Assembly (NCBI GenBank): GCA_947846985.1
Contig: CANTUZ010000027.1
Span: 2,353,535 to 2,417,534, forward strand
DNA length: 64,000 nt
DNA from: Fratercula arctica
Taxonomy: Eukaryota > Chordata > Aves > Charadriiformes > Alcidae
Direction of reading: 5' to 3'
Part shown: positions 1-13,370 of the stretch, in pieces
Numbering within the stretch: position 1 is the first letter of the stretch
Layout: each line of letters starts with the position of its first letter
Translations under genes and position numbers: made by a program
Notes under the pieces: model-generated
What the model was told of the DNA's origin: nothing
What the model saw: only the letters and a program-made list of their open reading frames with translations
Database searches by the model: none

Positions 1-3000
1 GAGCTTTAGAGCAAGGCACAGTTTTCCCTCGTGGCTCCTAGGGCGTGGCAGCAATCTCCAGACCTATGTTAACTTTGGAGTCCGACCCTGGGGCGAGTGA
101 GAAAGGGCAGTTCTGAGGCTGAAGATGCCAGCAAATCCCGGAGCCCCAAGGTCTGTGTGGCAACCTAAGCGGTTCCCAGAGAGATTTAACAGAAGCCACA
201 GTTTTCCCTCGTGGCTCCTTGGGCGTGGCAGCAATCTCCAGACCTATGGTAATTTTGGAGGCCGTCCCTGGGGCGAGTGAGAAAGGGTGGTTTTGAGGCT
301 GAAGGTGCCAGGAAAGACCGGATCCCCAGGTCTGTGTGGCAACCTAAGCGGTTCCCAGAGAGATTTAACAGAAGCCACAGTTTTCCCTCGTGGCTCCTTG
401 GGCGTGGCAGCAATCTCCAGACCTATGGTAATTTTGGAGGCCGTCCATGGGGCGAGTGAGAAAGGGTGGTATTGAGGCTGAAGGTGCCAGGAAAACCCGA
501 AACCGAAAATCTGTGGGGTAATGCAAACGGTTCCCAGAGAGATTTAACAGAAGCCACAGTATGCCCTCGTGCCTTCTTGGTCTTGGCATCAATGTTGAGA
601 CAACTGCTGTTTCGGAGGCCGTCCCTGGGGCGAGTGAGAAAGGGTGGTTCTGAGGCTGAAGGCGCCAGGAAAGACCGGATCCCCAGGTCTGTGTGGCAAC
701 CTAAGCGGTTCCCAGAGAGATTTAACAGAAGCCACAGTTTGCCCTCGTGGCTCCTTGGGTGTGGCAGCAACCTCTAGACCTATGGTACCTTTTGAGTCCA
801 TCCCTGGGGCGAGTGAGAAAGGGTGGTTTTGAGGCTGAAGATGCCAGCAAATCCCGGAGCCGCAAGGTCTGTCTGGCAACCTAAGCGTTTTCCAGAGAGA
901 TTTTACAGAAGCCACACTGTGTCCTCGTGGCTCCTTGGGCGTGGCAGCAATCTCCAGACCTATGTTTACTTTTGAGTCCATCCCTGGGGCGAGTGAGAAA
1001 GGGTGGTTCTGAGGCTGAAGGCGCTAGGAAAGGCCGAAGACCCAAGGTCTCTGGGGCAATGCAAGCGGTTCCCAGAGAGCTTTCAAAGAAGCCACAGCTT
1101 TCCCTCATGGCTCCTTGGGCATGGCAGCAATCTCCAGACCTATGGTAATTATGGAGGCCGTCCATGGGGCGAGTGAGAAAGGGTGGGTTTGAGGCTGAAG
1201 GCGCCAAGAAAGCGTGGAAATCCACAGTCTCTGGGCCAATCTAAGCAGTTCCCAGAGAGCTTTAGAGCAAGCCACAGTTTGCCCTCGTGGCTCCTTGGGT
1301 GTGGCAGCAATCTCCAGACCTATGTTTACTTTGGAGGCCGTCCCTGGGGCGAGTGAGAAAGGGCAGTTCTGAGGCTGAAGATGCCAGGAAAGACCGGATC
1401 CCCAGGTCTGTGTTTCAAACTAAACGGTTCCCAGAGAGATTAAACAGAAGCCAGAGTTTTCCCTCGTGGCTCCTTGGGCGTGGCAGCAATCTCCAGACCT
1501 ATGGTAATTTTGGAGGCCGTCCCTGGGGTGAGTGAGAAAGGGTGGTTTTGAGGCTGAAGGCGCCAAGATAGCGTGGAAATCCACGGTCTCTGGGCCAATC
1601 TAAGCAGTTCCCAGACAGCTTTAGAGCAAGCCACATTTTGCCCTCGTGGCTCCTTGGGTGTGGCAGCAACCTCTAGACCTATGGTACCTTTTGAGTCCAT
1701 CCCTGGGGCGAGTGAGAAAGGGTGGTTTTGAGGCTGAAGATGCCAGCAAATCCCGGAGCCCCAAGGTCTGTGTGGCAACCTAAGCGTTTTCCAGAGAGAT
1801 TTAACAGAAGCCACACTGTGTCCTCGTGGCTCCTTGGGCGTGGCAGCAATCTCCAGACCTATGTTTACTTTGGAGGCCGTCCCTGGGGCGAGTGAGAAAG
1901 GGCAGTTCTGAGGCTGAAGATGCCAGCAAATCCCGGAGCCCCAAGGTCTGTGTGGCAACCTAAGCGGTTCCCAGAGAGCTTTCAAAGAAGCCACAGTTTT
2001 CCCTCGTGGCTCCTTGGGCGTGGCAGCAACCTCTAGACCTATGGTAATTTTGGAGGCCGTCCCTGGGGCGAATGAGAAAGGGTGGTTCTGAGGCTGAAGG
2101 CGCTAGAAAAGGCCGAAGACCCAAGGTCTCTGGGGCAATGCAAGCGGTTCCCAGAGAGCTTTCAAAGAAGCCACAGCTTTCCCTCATGGCTCCTTGGGCA
2201 TGGCAGCAATCTCCAGACCTATGGTAATTATGGAGGCTGTCCATGGGGCGAGTGAGAAAGGGTGGTTTTGAGGCTGAAGGCGCCAAGAAAGCGTGGAAAT
2301 CCACGGTCTCTGGGCCAATCTAAGCAGTTCCCAGAGAGCTTCAGAGCAAGCCACAGTTTTCCCTCGTGGCTCCTTGGGCGTGGCAGCAATCTCCAGAACT
2401 ATGGTAATTATGGAGGCTGTCCATGGGGCGAGTGAGAAAGGGTGGTTTTGAGGCTGAAGGCGCCAAGAAAGCGTGGAAATCCACGATCTCTGGGCCAATC
2501 TAAGCAGTTCCCAGAGAGCTTTAGAGTAAGTCACAGTTTTCCCTCGTGGCTCCTTGGGCGTGGCAGCAATCTCCAGACCTATGTTTACTTTGGAGGCCGT
2601 CCCTGGGGCGAGTGAGAAAGGGCAGTTCTGAGGCTGAAGATGCCAGGAAAGACCGGATCCCCAGGTCTGTGTTTCAAACTAAGCGGTTCCCAGAGAGATT
2701 TAACAGAAGCCAGAGTTTTCCCTCGTGGCTTCTTGGGCGTGGTAGCAATCTGCAGACCTATGGTAATTATGGAGGCCTTCCATGGGGCGAGTGAGAAAGG
2801 GTGGTTTTGAGGCTGAAGGCGCCAAGAAAGCGTGGAAATCCACGGTCTCTGGGCCAATCTAAGCAGTTCCCAGAGAGCTTCAGAGCAAGCCACAGTTTTC
2901 CCTCGTGGCTCCTTGGGCGTGGCAGCAATCTCCAGACCTATGTTTACTTTGCAGGCTATCCATGGGGCGAGTGAGAAAGGGTGGCTCTGAGGCTGAAGGC

Positions 3001-3414
3001 GCCGGGAAAGACTGAAGACCCAAGGTCTCTGGGGCAATGCAAGCGGTTCCCAGAGAGATTTAACAGAAGCCAGAGTTTTCCCTCGTGGCTTCTTGGGCGT
3101 GGCAGCAATCTCCAGACCTATGTTTACTTTGGAGGCCGTCCCTGGGGCGAGTGAGAAAGGGTGGTTCTGAGGCTGAAGGCGCTAGGAAAGGCCGAAGACC
3201 CAAGGTCTCTCGGGCAATCCAGGAGGTTCCCAGAGAGCTTTCAAAGAAGCCACAGCTTTCCCTCATGGCTCCTTGGGCATGGCAGCAATCTCCAGACCTA
3301 TGGTAATTATGGAGGCCGTCCATGGAGCGAGTGAGAAAGGGTGGTTTTGAGGCTGAAGGCGCCAAGAAAGCGTGGAAATCCATGGTCTCTGGGCCAATCT
3401 AAGCAGTTCCCAGA
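1..3414 (+). repeat. HOR-1 copy A (19 monomers, 3414 bp)
   Basis: The block is followed at 3415 by a near-identical block: the order of monomer types from 1 to about 2050 is repeated exactly at +3414, with only scattered base changes. The period equals 19 monomers less six bases, the shortfall coming from 178- and 179-bp types. The block opens with GAGCTTTAGAGCAAGGCACAG followed by the rare variant CTCCTAGGGCG, which recurs at 3421, 9715 and 24070 and serves as an anchor for HOR-1. Confidence 0.9.
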
Positions 3415-6400
3415 GAGCTTTAGAGCAAGGCACAGTTTTCCCTCGTGGCTCCTAGGGCGTGGCAGCAATCTCCAGACCTATGTTAACTTTGGAGTCCGAC
3501 CCTGGGGCGAGTGAGAAAGGGCAGTTCTGAGGCTGAAGATGCCAGCAAATCCCGGAGCCCCAAGGTCTGTGTGGCAACCTAAGCGGTTCCCAGAGAGATT
3601 TGACAGAAGCCACAGTTTTCCCTCGTGGCTCCTTGGGCGTGGCAGCAATCTCCAGACCTATGGTAATTTTGGAGGCCGTCCCTGGGGCGAGTGAGAAAGG
3701 GTGGTTTTGAGGCTGAAGGTGCCAGGAAAGACCGGATCCCCAGGTCTGTGTGGCAACCTAAGCGGTTCCCAGAGAGATTTAACAGAAGCCACAGTTTTCC
3801 CTCGTGGCTCCTTGGGCGTGGCAGCAATCTCCAGACCTATGGTAATTTTGGAGGCCGTCCATGGGGCGAGTGAGAAAGGGTGGTATTGAGGCTGAAGGTG
3901 CCAGGAAAACCCGAAACCGAAAATCTGTGGGGTAATGCAAACGGTTCCCAGAGAGATTTAACAGAAGCCACAGTATGCCCTCGTGCCTTCTTGGTCTTGG
4001 CATCAATGTTGAGACAACTGCTGTTTCGGAGGCCGTCCCTGGGGCGAGTGAGAAAGGGTGGTTCTGAGGCTGAAGGCGCCAGGAAAGATCGGATCCCCAG
4101 GTCTGTGTGGCAACCTAAGCGGTTCCCAGAGAGATTTAACAGAAGCCACATTTTGCCCTCGTGGCTCCTTGGGTGTGGCAGCAACCTCTAGACCTATGGT
4201 ACCTTTTGAGTCCATCCCTGGGGCGAGTGAGAAAGGGTGGTTTTGAGGCTGAAGATGCCAGCAAATCCCGGAGCCGCAAGGTCTGTCTGGCAACCTAAGC
4301 GTTTTCCAGAGAGATTTTACAGAAGCCACACTGTGTCCTCGTGGCTCCTTGGGCGTGGCAGCAATCTCCAGACCTATGTTTACTTTTGAGTCCATCCCTG
4401 GGGCGAGTGAGAAAGGGTGGTTCTGAGGCTGAAGGCGCTAGGAAAGGCCAAAGACCCAAGGTCTCTGGGGCAATGCAAGCGGTTCCCAGAGAGCTTTCAA
4501 AGAAGCCACAGCTTTCCCTCATGGCTCCTTGGGCATGGCAGCAATCTCCAGACCTATGGTAATTATGGAGGCCGTCCATGGGGCGAGTGAGAAAGGGTGG
4601 GTTTGAGGCTGAAGGCGCCAAGAAAGCGTGGAAATCCACAGTCTCTGGGCCAATCTAAGCAGTTCCCAGAGAGCTTTAGAGCAAGCCACAGTTTGCCCTC
4701 GTGGCTCCTTGGGTGTGGCAGCAATCTCCAGACCTATGTTTACTTTGGAGGCCGTCCCTGGGGCGAGTGAGAAAGGGCAGTTCTGAGGCTGAAGATGCCA
4801 GGAAAGACCGGATCCCCAGGTCTGTGTTTCAAACTAAACGGTTCCCAGAGAGATTAAACAGAAGCCAGAGTTTTCCCTCGTGGCTCCTTGGGCGTGGCAG
4901 CAATCTCCAGACCTATGGTAATTTTGGAGGCCGTCCCTGGGGTGAGTGAGAAAGGGTGGTTTTGAGGCTGAAGGCGCCAAGATAGCGTGGAAATCCACGG
5001 TCTCTGGGCCAATCTAAGCAGTTCCCAGACAGCTTTAGAGCAAGCCACATTTTGCCCTCGTGGCTCCTTGGGTGTGGCAGCAACCTCTAGACCTATGGTA
5101 CCTTTTGAGTCCATCCCTGGGGCGAGTGAGAAAGGGTGGTTTTGAGGCTGAAGATGCCAGCAAATCCCGGAGCCCCAAGGTCTGTGTGGCAACCTAAGCG
5201 TTTTCCAGAGAGATTTAACAGAAGCCACACTGTGTCCTCGTGGCTCCTTGGGCGTGGCAGCAATCTCCAGACCTATGTTTACTTTGGAGGCCGTCCCTGG
5301 GGCGAGTGAGAAAGGGCAGTTCTGAGGCTGAAGATGCCAGCAAATCCCGGAGCCCCAAGGTCTGTGTGGCAACCTAAGCGGTTCCCAGAGAGCTTTCAAA
5401 GAAGCCACAGTTTTCCCTCGTGGCTCCTTGGGCGTGGCAGCAACCTCTAGACCTATGGTAATTTTGGAGGCCGTCCCTGGGGCGAGTGAGAAAGGGTGGT
5501 TTTGAGGCCGAAGTCGCCAGGAAAGACCGGATCCCCAGGTCTGTGTGGCAACCTAAGCGGTTCCCAGAGAGATTTAACAGAAGCCACAGTTTTCCCTCGT
5601 GGCTCCTTGGGCGTGGCAGCAATCTCCAGACCTATGTTAACTTTGGAGGCCGTCCCTGGGGCGAATGAGAAAGGGTGGTTCTGAGGCTGAAGGCGCTAGA
5701 AAAGGCCGAAGACCCAAGGTCTCTGGGGCAATGCAAGCGGTTCCCAGAGAGCTTTCAAAGAAGCCACAGCTTTCCCTCATGGCTCCTTGGGCATGGCAGC
5801 AATCTCCAGACCTATGGCAATTATGGAGGCCGTCCATGGGGCGAGTGAGAAAGGGTGGGTTTGAGGCTGAAGGCGCCAAGAAAGCGTGGAAATCCACGAT
5901 CTCTGGGCCAATCTAAGCAGTTCCCAGAGAGCTTTAGAGCAAGCCACAGTTTTCCCTCGTGGCTCCTTGGGCGTGGCAGAAATCTCCAGACCTATGGTAA
6001 TTATGGAGGCTGTCCATGGGGCGAGTGAGAAAGGGTGGTTTTGAGGCTGAAGGCGCCAAGAAAGCGTGGAAATCCACGATCTCTGGGCCAATCTAAGCAG
6101 TTCCCAGAGAGCTTTAGAGCAAGCCACAGTTTTCCCTCGTGGCTCCTTGGGCGTGGCAGCAATCTCCAGACCTATGTTTACTTTGCAGGCTATCCATGGG
6201 GCGAGTGAGAAAGGGTGGCTCTGAAGCTGAAGGCGCCGGGAAAGACCGAAGACCCAAGGTCTCTGGGGCAATGCAAGCGGTTCCCAGAGAGATTTAACAG
6301 AAGCCAGAGTTTTCCCTCGTGGCTTCTTGGGCGTGGCAGCAATCTCCAGACCTATGTTTACTTTGGAGGCCGTCCCTGGGGCGAGTGAGAAAGGGTGGTT

Positions 6401-6648
6401 CTGAGGCTGAAGGCGCTAGGAAAGGCCGAAGACCCAAGGTCTCTGGGGCAATCCAGGAGGTTCCCAGAGAGCTTTCAAAGAAGCCACAGCTTTCCCTCAT
6501 GGCTCCTTGGGCATGGCAGCAATCTCCAGACCTATGGTAATTATGGAGGCCGTCCATGGACCGAGTGTGAAAGGGTGGTTTTGAGGCTGAAGGTGCCAAG
6601 AAAGCGTGGAAATCCACGGTCTCTGGGCCAATCTAAGCAGTTCCCAGA
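3415..6648 (+). repeat. HOR-1 copy B (3234 bp, rearranged)
   Basis: This block matches copy A at +3414 up to about 5460. There it holds one additional 179-bp D-type monomer (about 5481-5660), after which the offset is +3593. Further on, two monomers present in copy A are missing, so the end of the block aligns at +3234 (3060 corresponds to 6294). It is therefore a HOR-1 copy with one monomer gained and two lost. Confidence 0.85.
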
Positions 6649-8160
6649 GAGCTTCAGAGCAAGCCACAGTTTTCCCTCGTGGCTCCTTGGGCGTGGCAGC
6701 AATCTCCAGACCTATGTTTACTTTGGAGGCCGTCCCTGGGGCGAGTGAGAAAGGGTGGTTCTGAGGCTGAAGGCGCTAGGAAAGGCCGAAGACCCAAGGT
6801 CTCTGGGGCAATGCAAGCGGTTCCCAGAGAGCTTTCAAAGAAGCCACAGCTTTCCCTCATGGCTCCTTGGGCATGGCAGCAATCTCCAGACCTATGGTAA
6901 TTATGGAGGCTGTCCATGGGGCGAGTGAGAAAGGGTGGTTTTGAGGCTGAAGGCGCCAAGAAAGCGTGGAAATCCACGGTCTCTGGGCCAATCTAAGCAG
7001 TTCCCAGAGAGCTTCAGAGCAAGCCACAGTTTTCCCTCGTGGCTCCTTGGGCGTGGCAGCAATCTCCAGACCTATGGTAATTATGGAGGCTGTCCATGGG
7101 GCGAGTGAGAAAGGGTGGTTTTGAGGCTGAAGGCGCCAAGAAAGCGTGGAAATCCACGATCTCTGGGCCAATCTAAGCAGTTCCCAGAGAGCTTTAGAGC
7201 AAGCCACAGTTTTCCCTCGTGGCTCCTTGGGCGTGGCAGCAATCTCCAGACATATGTTTACTTTGCAGGCTATCCATGGGGCGAGTGAGAAAGGGTGGCT
7301 CTGAGGCTGAAGGCGCCGGGAAAGACCGAAGACCCAAGGTCTCTGGGGCAATGCAAGCGGTTCCCAGAGAGATTTAACAGAAGCCAGAGTTTTCCCTCGT
7401 GGCTTCTTGGGCGTGGCAGCAATCTCCAGACCTATGTTTACTTTGGAGGCCGTCCCTGGGGCGAGTGAGAAAGGGTGGTTCTGAGGCTGAAGGCGCTAGG
7501 AAAGGCCGAAGACCCAAGGTCTCTGGGGCAATCCAGGAGGTTCCCAGAGAGCTTTCAAAGAAGCCACAGCTTTCCCTCATGGCTCCTTGGGCATGGCAGC
7601 AATCTCCAGACCTATGGTAATTATGGAGGCCGTCCATGGAGCGAGTGTGAAAGGGTGGTTTTGAGGCTGAAGGTGCCAAGAAAGCGTGGAAATCCACGGT
7701 CTCTGGGCCAATCTAAGCAGTTCCCAGAGACCTTCAGAGCAAGCCACAGTTTTCCCTCGTGGCTCCTTGGGCGTGGCAGCAATCTCCAGACCTATGTTTA
7801 CTTTGGAGGCCGTCCGTGGGGCGAGTGAGAAAGGGTGGTTCTGAGGCTGAAGGCGCTAGGAAAGGCCGAAGACCCAAGGTCTCTGGGGCAAGGCAAGCGG
7901 TTCCCAGAGAGCTTTCAAAGAAGCCACAGCTTTCCCTCATGGCTCCTTGGGCATGGCAGCAATCTCCAGACCTATGGTAATTATGGAGGCCGTCCATGGA
8001 GCGAGTGAGAAAGGGTGGTTTTGAGGCTGAAGGCGCCAAGAAAGCGTGGAAATCCATGGTCTCTGGGCCAATCTAAGCAGTTCCCAGAGAGCTTTAGAGC
8101 AAGCCACAGTTTTCCCTTGTGGCTCCTTGGGCGTGGCAGCAATCTCCAGACCTATGTTTG
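5641..8160 (+). repeat. Nested 6-monomer sub-repeat (1080 bp period)
   Basis: Within the HOR-1 region, stretches such as 6181-7080 recur at exactly +1080 bp. A recognisable marker is the rare CTTTGCAGGCTATCCATGG variant at 6181 and 7261. About 2.3 copies are present before the pattern breaks near 8160. This is a local amplification inside the larger HOR. Confidence 0.8.
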
Positions 8161-8334
8161 CTTTGGAGGCCATCCCTGGGAGGAGTGAGAAAGGGCAGTT
8201 CTGAGGCTGAAGATGCCAGCAAATCCCGGAGCCCCAAGGTCTGTGTGGCAACCTAAGCGGTTCCCAGAGAGATTTAACAGAAGCCACAGTTTGCCCTCGT
8301 GGCTCCTTGGGTGTGGCAGCAATCTCCAGACCTA

Positions 8335-11150
8335 TGTTAACTTTGGAGACCGTCCCTGGGGCGAATGAGAAAGGGTGGTTCTGAGGCTGAAGGCGCTAGA
8401 AAAGGCCGAAGACCCAAGGTCTCTGGGGCAATGCAAGCGGTTCCCAGAGAGCTTTCAAAGAAGCCACAGCTTTCCCTCATGGCTCCTTGGGCATGGCAGC
8501 AATCTCCAGACCTATGGTAATTATGGAGGCTGTCCATGGGGCGAGTGAGAAAGGGTGGTTTTGAGGCTGAAGGCGCCAAGAAAGCGTGGAAATCCACGGT
8601 CTCTGGGCCAATCTAAGCAGTTCCCAGAGAGCTTCAGAGCAAGCCACAGTTTTCCCTCGTGGCTCCTTGGGCGTGGCAGCAATCTCCAGAACTATGGTAA
8701 TTATGGAGGCTGTCCATGGGGCGAGTGAGAAAGGGTGGTTTTGAGGCTGAAGGCGCCAAGAAAGCGTGGAAATCCACGATCTCTGGGCCAATCTAAGCAG
8801 TTCCCAGAGAGCTTTAGAGTAAGTCACAGGTTTTCTCTCGTGGCTCCTTGGGCGTGGCAGCAATCTCCAGACCTATGTTTACTTTGGAGGCCGTCCCTGG
8901 GGCGAGTGAGAAAGGGCAGTTCTGAGGCTGAAGATGCCAGGAAAGACCGGATCCCCAGGTCTGTGTTTCAAACTAAGCGGTTCCCAGAGAGATTTAACAG
9001 AAGCCAGAGTTTTCCCTCGTGGCTTCTTGGGCGTGGTAGCAATCTGCAGACCTATGGTAATTATGGAGGCCTTCCATGGGGCGAGTGAGAAAGGGTGGTT
9101 TTGAGGCTGAAGGCGCCAAGAAAGCGTGGAAATCCACAGTCTCTGGGCCAATCTAAGCAGTTCCCAGAGAGCTTCAGAGCAAGCCACAGTTTTCCCTCGT
9201 GGCTCCTTGGGCGTGGCAGCAATCTCCAGACCTATGTTTCCTTTGCAGGCTATCCATGGGGCGAGTGAGAAAGGGTGGCTCTGAGGCTGAAGGCGCCGGG
9301 AAAGACCGAAGACCCAAGGTCTCTGGGGCAATGCAAGCGGTTCCCAGAGAGATTTAACAGAAGCCAGAGTTTTCCCTCGTGGCTTCTTGGGCGTGGCAGC
9401 AATCTCCAGACCTATGTTTACTTTGGAGGCCGTCCCTGGGGCGAGTGAGAAAGGGTGGTTCTGAGGCTGAAGGCGCTAGGAAAGGCCGAAGACCCAAGGT
9501 CTCTCGGGCAATCCAGGAGGTTCCCAGAGAGCTTTCAAAGAAGCCACAGCTTTCCCTCATGGCTCCTTGGGCATGGCAGCAATCTCCAGACCTATGGTAA
9601 TTATGGAGGCCGTCCATGGAGCGAGTGAGAAAGGGTGGTTTTGAGGCTGAAGGCGCCAAGAAAGCGTGGAAATCCATGGTCTCTGGGCCAATCTAAGCAG
9701 TTCCCAGAGAGCTTTAGAGCAAGGCACAGTTTTCCCTCGTGGCTCCTAGGGCGTGGCAGCAATCTCCAGACCTATGTTAACTTTGGAGTCCGACCCTGGG
9801 GCGAGTGAGAAAGGGCAGTTCTGAGGCTGAAGATGCCAGCAAATCCCGGAGCCCCAAGGTCTGTGTGGCAACCTAAGCGGTTCCCAGAGAGATTTGACAG
9901 AAGCCACAGTTTTCCCTCGTGGCTCCTTGGGCGTGGCAGCAATCTCCAGACCTATGGTAATTTTGGAGGCTGTCCCTGGGGCGAGTGAGAAAGGGTGGTT
10001 TTGAGGCCGAAGGTGCCAGGAAAGACCGGATCCCCAGGTCTGTGTGGCAACCTAAGCGGTTCCCAGAGAGATTTAACAGAAGCCACAGTTTTCCCTCGTG
10101 GCTCCTTGGGCGTGGCAGCAATCTCCAGACCTATGGTAATTTTGGAGGCCGTCCATGGGGCGAGTGAGAAAGGGTGGTATTGAGGCTGAAGGTGCCAGGA
10201 AAACCCGAAACCGAAAATCTGTGGGGTAATGCAAACGGTTCCCAGAGAGATTTAACAGAAGCCACAGTATGCCCTCGTGCCTTCTTGGTCTTGGCATCAA
10301 TGTTGAGACAACTGCTGTTTCGGAGGCCGTCCCTGGGGCGAGTGAGAAAGGGTGGTTCTGAGGCTGAAGGCGCCAGGAAAGATCGGATCCCCAGGTCTGT
10401 GTGGCAACCTAAGCGGTTCCCAGAGAGATTTAACAGAAGCCACATTTTGCCCTCGTGGCTCCTTGGGTGTGGCAGCAACCTCTAGACCTATGTTTACTTT
10501 TGAGTCCATCCCTGGGGCGAGTGAGAAAGGGTGGTTCTGAGGCTGAAGGCGCTAGGAAAGGCCAAAGACCCAAGGTCTCTGGGGCAATGCAAGCGGTTCC
10601 CAGAGAGCTTTCAAAGAAGCCACAGCTTTCCCTCATGGCTCCTTGGGCATGGCAGCAATCTCCAGACCTATGGTAATTATGGAGGCCGTCCATGGGGCGA
10701 GTGAGAAAGGGTGGGTTTGAGGCTGAAGGCGCCAAGAAAGCGTGGAAATCCACAGTCTCTGGGCCAATCTAAGCAGTTCCCAGAGAGCTTTAGAGCAAGC
10801 CACATTTTGCCCTCGTGGCTCCTTGGGTGTGGCAGCAATCTCCAGACCTATGTTTACTTTGGAGGCCGTCCCTGGGGCGAGTGAGAAAGGGCAGTTCTGA
10901 GGCTGAAGATGCCAGGAAAGACCGGATCCCCAGGTCTGTGTTTCAAACTAAACGGTTCCCAGAGAGATTAAACAGAAGCCAGAGTTTTCCCTCGTGGCTC
11001 CTTGGGCGTGGCAGCAATCTCCAGACCTATGGTAATTTTGGAGGCCGTCCCTGGGGTGAGTGAGAAAGGGTGGTTTTGAGGCTGAAGGCGCCAAGATAGC
11101 GTGGAAATCCACGGTCTCTGGGCCAATCTAAGCAGTTCCCAGAGAGCTTT
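8335..11150 (+). repeat. HOR-1 copy C (partial, one monomer lost)
   Basis: The sequence matches 2041 onward at an offset of 6294 (2585 corresponds to 8879, 3060 to 9354, 3691 to 9985). Around 10480-10500 one 180-bp monomer present in copy B (near 4200-4380) is missing, and the junction falls inside a monomer without breaking the 180-bp rhythm. The match ends near 11150, where a different monomer type follows. Confidence 0.85.
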
Positions 11151-13018
11151 AGAGCAAGGCACAGTTTTCCCTCGTGTCTCCTTGGGCGTGGCAGCAATCT
11201 CCAGACCTATGTTTACTTTGGAGGCCGTCCCTGGTAGGAGTGAAAAAGGGTGTTTCTGAGGCTGAAGATGCCAGCAAATCCCGGAGCCCCAAGGTCTGTG
11301 TGGCAACCTAAGCGGTTCCCAGAGGGATTAAACAGAAGCCACAGTTTGCCCTCGTGGCTCCTTGGGTGTGGCAGCAATCTCCAGACCTATGTTTACTTTG
11401 GAGGCCGTCCCTGGGGCGAGTGAGAAAGGGCAGTTCTGAGGCTGAAGATGCCAGGAAAGACCAGATCCCCAGGTCTGTGTGGCAACCTAAGCGGTTCCCA
11501 GAGAGATTTAACAGAAGCCACAGTTTGCCCTCGTGGCTCCTTGGGCGTGGCAGCAATCTCCAGGCCTATGGTGATTTTGGAAGACGTCCCTGGGGCGAGT
11601 GAGAAATGGGTAGTTCTGAGGCTGAAGGCGCTAGGAAAGGCCGAAGACCCAAGGTCTCTGGGGCAAGGCAAGCGGTTCCCAGAGAGCTTTCAAAGAAGCC
11701 ACAGCTTTCCCTCATGGCTCCTTGGGCATGGCAGCAATCTCCAGACCTATGGCAATTATGGAGGCTGTCCCTGGGACGAGTGAGAAAGGGTGGTTTTGAG
11801 GCTGAAGGCGCCAGGAAAGCCCGGAGCCCCAAGGTCCCTGTGGCAACCTAAGCAGTTCCCAGAGAGATTTAACAGAAGCCACAGTTTGCCCTCGTGCCTC
11901 CTTGGGTGTGGCAGCAACCTCTAGACCTATGGTAACTTTTGAGTCCATCCCTGTGGCGATTGAGAAAGGGTTGTTTTGAGGCTGAAGGCGCCAAGAAAGC
12001 GTGGAAATCCACGGTCTCTGGGCCGATCTAAGCAGTTCCTAGAGAGCTTTAGAGCAAGCCACAGTTTTCCCTCGTGGCTCCTTGGGCGTGGCAGCAATCT
12101 CCAGACCTATGTTTACTTTGGAGGCCGTCCCTGGGACAAGTGAGAAAGGGTGGTTCTGAGGCTGAAGTTGTCAGGAAAGCCCAGAGCCCGAAGGTCTGTG
12201 TTTCAAACTAAGCAGTTCCCAGAGAGATTTAACAGAAGCCACAGTTTGCCCTCGTGGCTCCTTGGGTGTGGCAGCAACCTCTAGACCTATAGTACCTTTT
12301 GAGTCCATCCCTGGGGCGAGTGAGAAAGGGTGGTTTTGAGGCTGAAGGCGCCAGGAAAGCCCGGATCCCCAGGTCTGTGTGGCAACCTAAGCGGTTCCCA
12401 GAGAGATTTAACAGAAGCCAAAGTTTGCCCTCGTGGCTCCTTGGGTGTGGCAGAAATCTCCAGACCTATGTTTACTTTGGAGGCCGTCCCTGGGAGGAGT
12501 GAGAAAGGGCAGTTCTGAGGCTGAAGATGCTAGCAAATCCCGGAGCCCCAAGGTCTGTGTGGCAACCTAAACGGTTCCCAGAGAGCTTTCAAAGAAGCCA
12601 CAGCTTTCCCTCATGGCTCCTTGGGCATGGCAGCAATCTCCAGACCTATGCTAATTATGGAGGCCGTCCATGGGGCGAGTGAGAAAGGGTGGTTTTGAGG
12701 TTGAAGGCGCCAAGAAAGCGTGGAAATCCACAGTCTCTGGGCCAATCTAAGCAGTTCCCAGAGAGCTTTAGAGGAAGCCAGAGTTTTCCCTCGTGGCTCC
12801 TTGGGCGTGGCAGCAATCTCCAGACCTATGTTTACTTTGGAGGCCGTCCCTGGTAGGAGTGAGAAAGGGCGTTTCTGAGGCTGAAGATGCCAGGAAAGCC
12901 CGGATCCCCAGGTCTGTGTGGGAACCTAATCGGTTCCCAGAGAGATTAAACAGAAGCCACAGTTTTCCCTCGTGGCTCCTTGGGTGTGGCAGCAATCTCC
13001 AGACTTATGTTTACTTTA

Positions 13019-13024
13019 GAGGCC
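13019..13024. repeat. Left target-site duplication of the LTR (GAGGCC)
   Basis: The six bases directly before the LTR are identical to the six directly after it (13371-13376). They belong to the satellite monomer, which normally reads CTTTGGAGGCCGTCC here. Confidence 0.9.
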
Positions 13025-13282
13025 TGTTGCAGAATGGCTTGAGGAGCAAGGTCATGGGACAATAGAGGAGTTATGTGAGATGAGAATAGCGTAGAAGCAA
13101 GTTACAGCTCGGCGATGGGAAAGTACTAAGTAAACAAGCCATGAGAATGCAGAAGCAAGAATAAGGAGCTGATAAGAATAGGGAACTAAGGGTGAACCCT
13201 GTCGTGTGGACAGAGAACCAATCGCAGTGAGCAGATGACTTTTATAATTAGCCAATATTCAAGCGGTGATATAACCAGTAGC

Positions 13283-13290
13283 TATATAAT
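13283..13290 (+). promoter_or_regulatory. TATA box of the solo LTR
   Basis: TATATAAT lies 61 bp after a CCAAT box (end 13222) and 15 bp before AATAAA, the compact promoter/poly(A) arrangement of retroviral LTRs with a short R region. Whether it still drives transcription into the satellite to its right cannot be judged from sequence. Confidence 0.6.
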
Positions 13291-13305
13291 GAAGCGCATT
13301 CGGGC

Positions 13306-13311
13306 AATAAA
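13306..13311 (+). terminator. LTR poly(A) signal AATAAA
   Basis: The hexamer lies about 60 bp before the 3' end of the LTR. The following sequence is T-rich and CT-rich (GCTTGCTTTCTCACTC), as expected for R/U5. Confidence 0.6.
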
Positions 13312-13370
13312 CTGAAGCTTGCTTTCTCACTCACATTGAGTCGGCTGCTTGTCTTCCCTCGATCGTCGCA

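Larger units (their letters stand above)
13025..13370 (+). mobile_element. Solo LTR of an avian-type endogenous retrovirus
   Basis: This 346-bp sequence has nothing in common with the satellite and starts with TG and ends with CA. It contains a CCAAT box (13218-13222), a TATA-like TATATAAT (13283-13290) and an AATAAA poly(A) signal (13306-13311) in the order and spacing of U3-R-U5. It is flanked on both sides by GAGGCC. Removing the element plus one GAGGCC restores a normal monomer, which demonstrates insertion. A 6-bp duplication is typical of alpharetrovirus-like and some ERVK-like elements. No gag, pol or env sequence and no second LTR are present, so this is a solo LTR left by LTR-LTR recombination. 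The exact family is not identified. Confidence 0.88.

Noticed and set aside
13322..13332. CTTTCTCACTC in the LTR is the reverse complement of the monomer's GAGTGAGAAAG
   Set aside because: Eleven bases of simple purine/pyrimidine sequence in the opposite orientation are likely chance. The LTR inserted at GAGGCC, not at this motif, and nothing else is shared.
13025..13370. A gene or full provirus in the non-satellite insert
   Set aside because: The only open frames are short and the 346 bp are fully explained as one LTR. No second LTR, primer-binding site or viral coding sequence follows.
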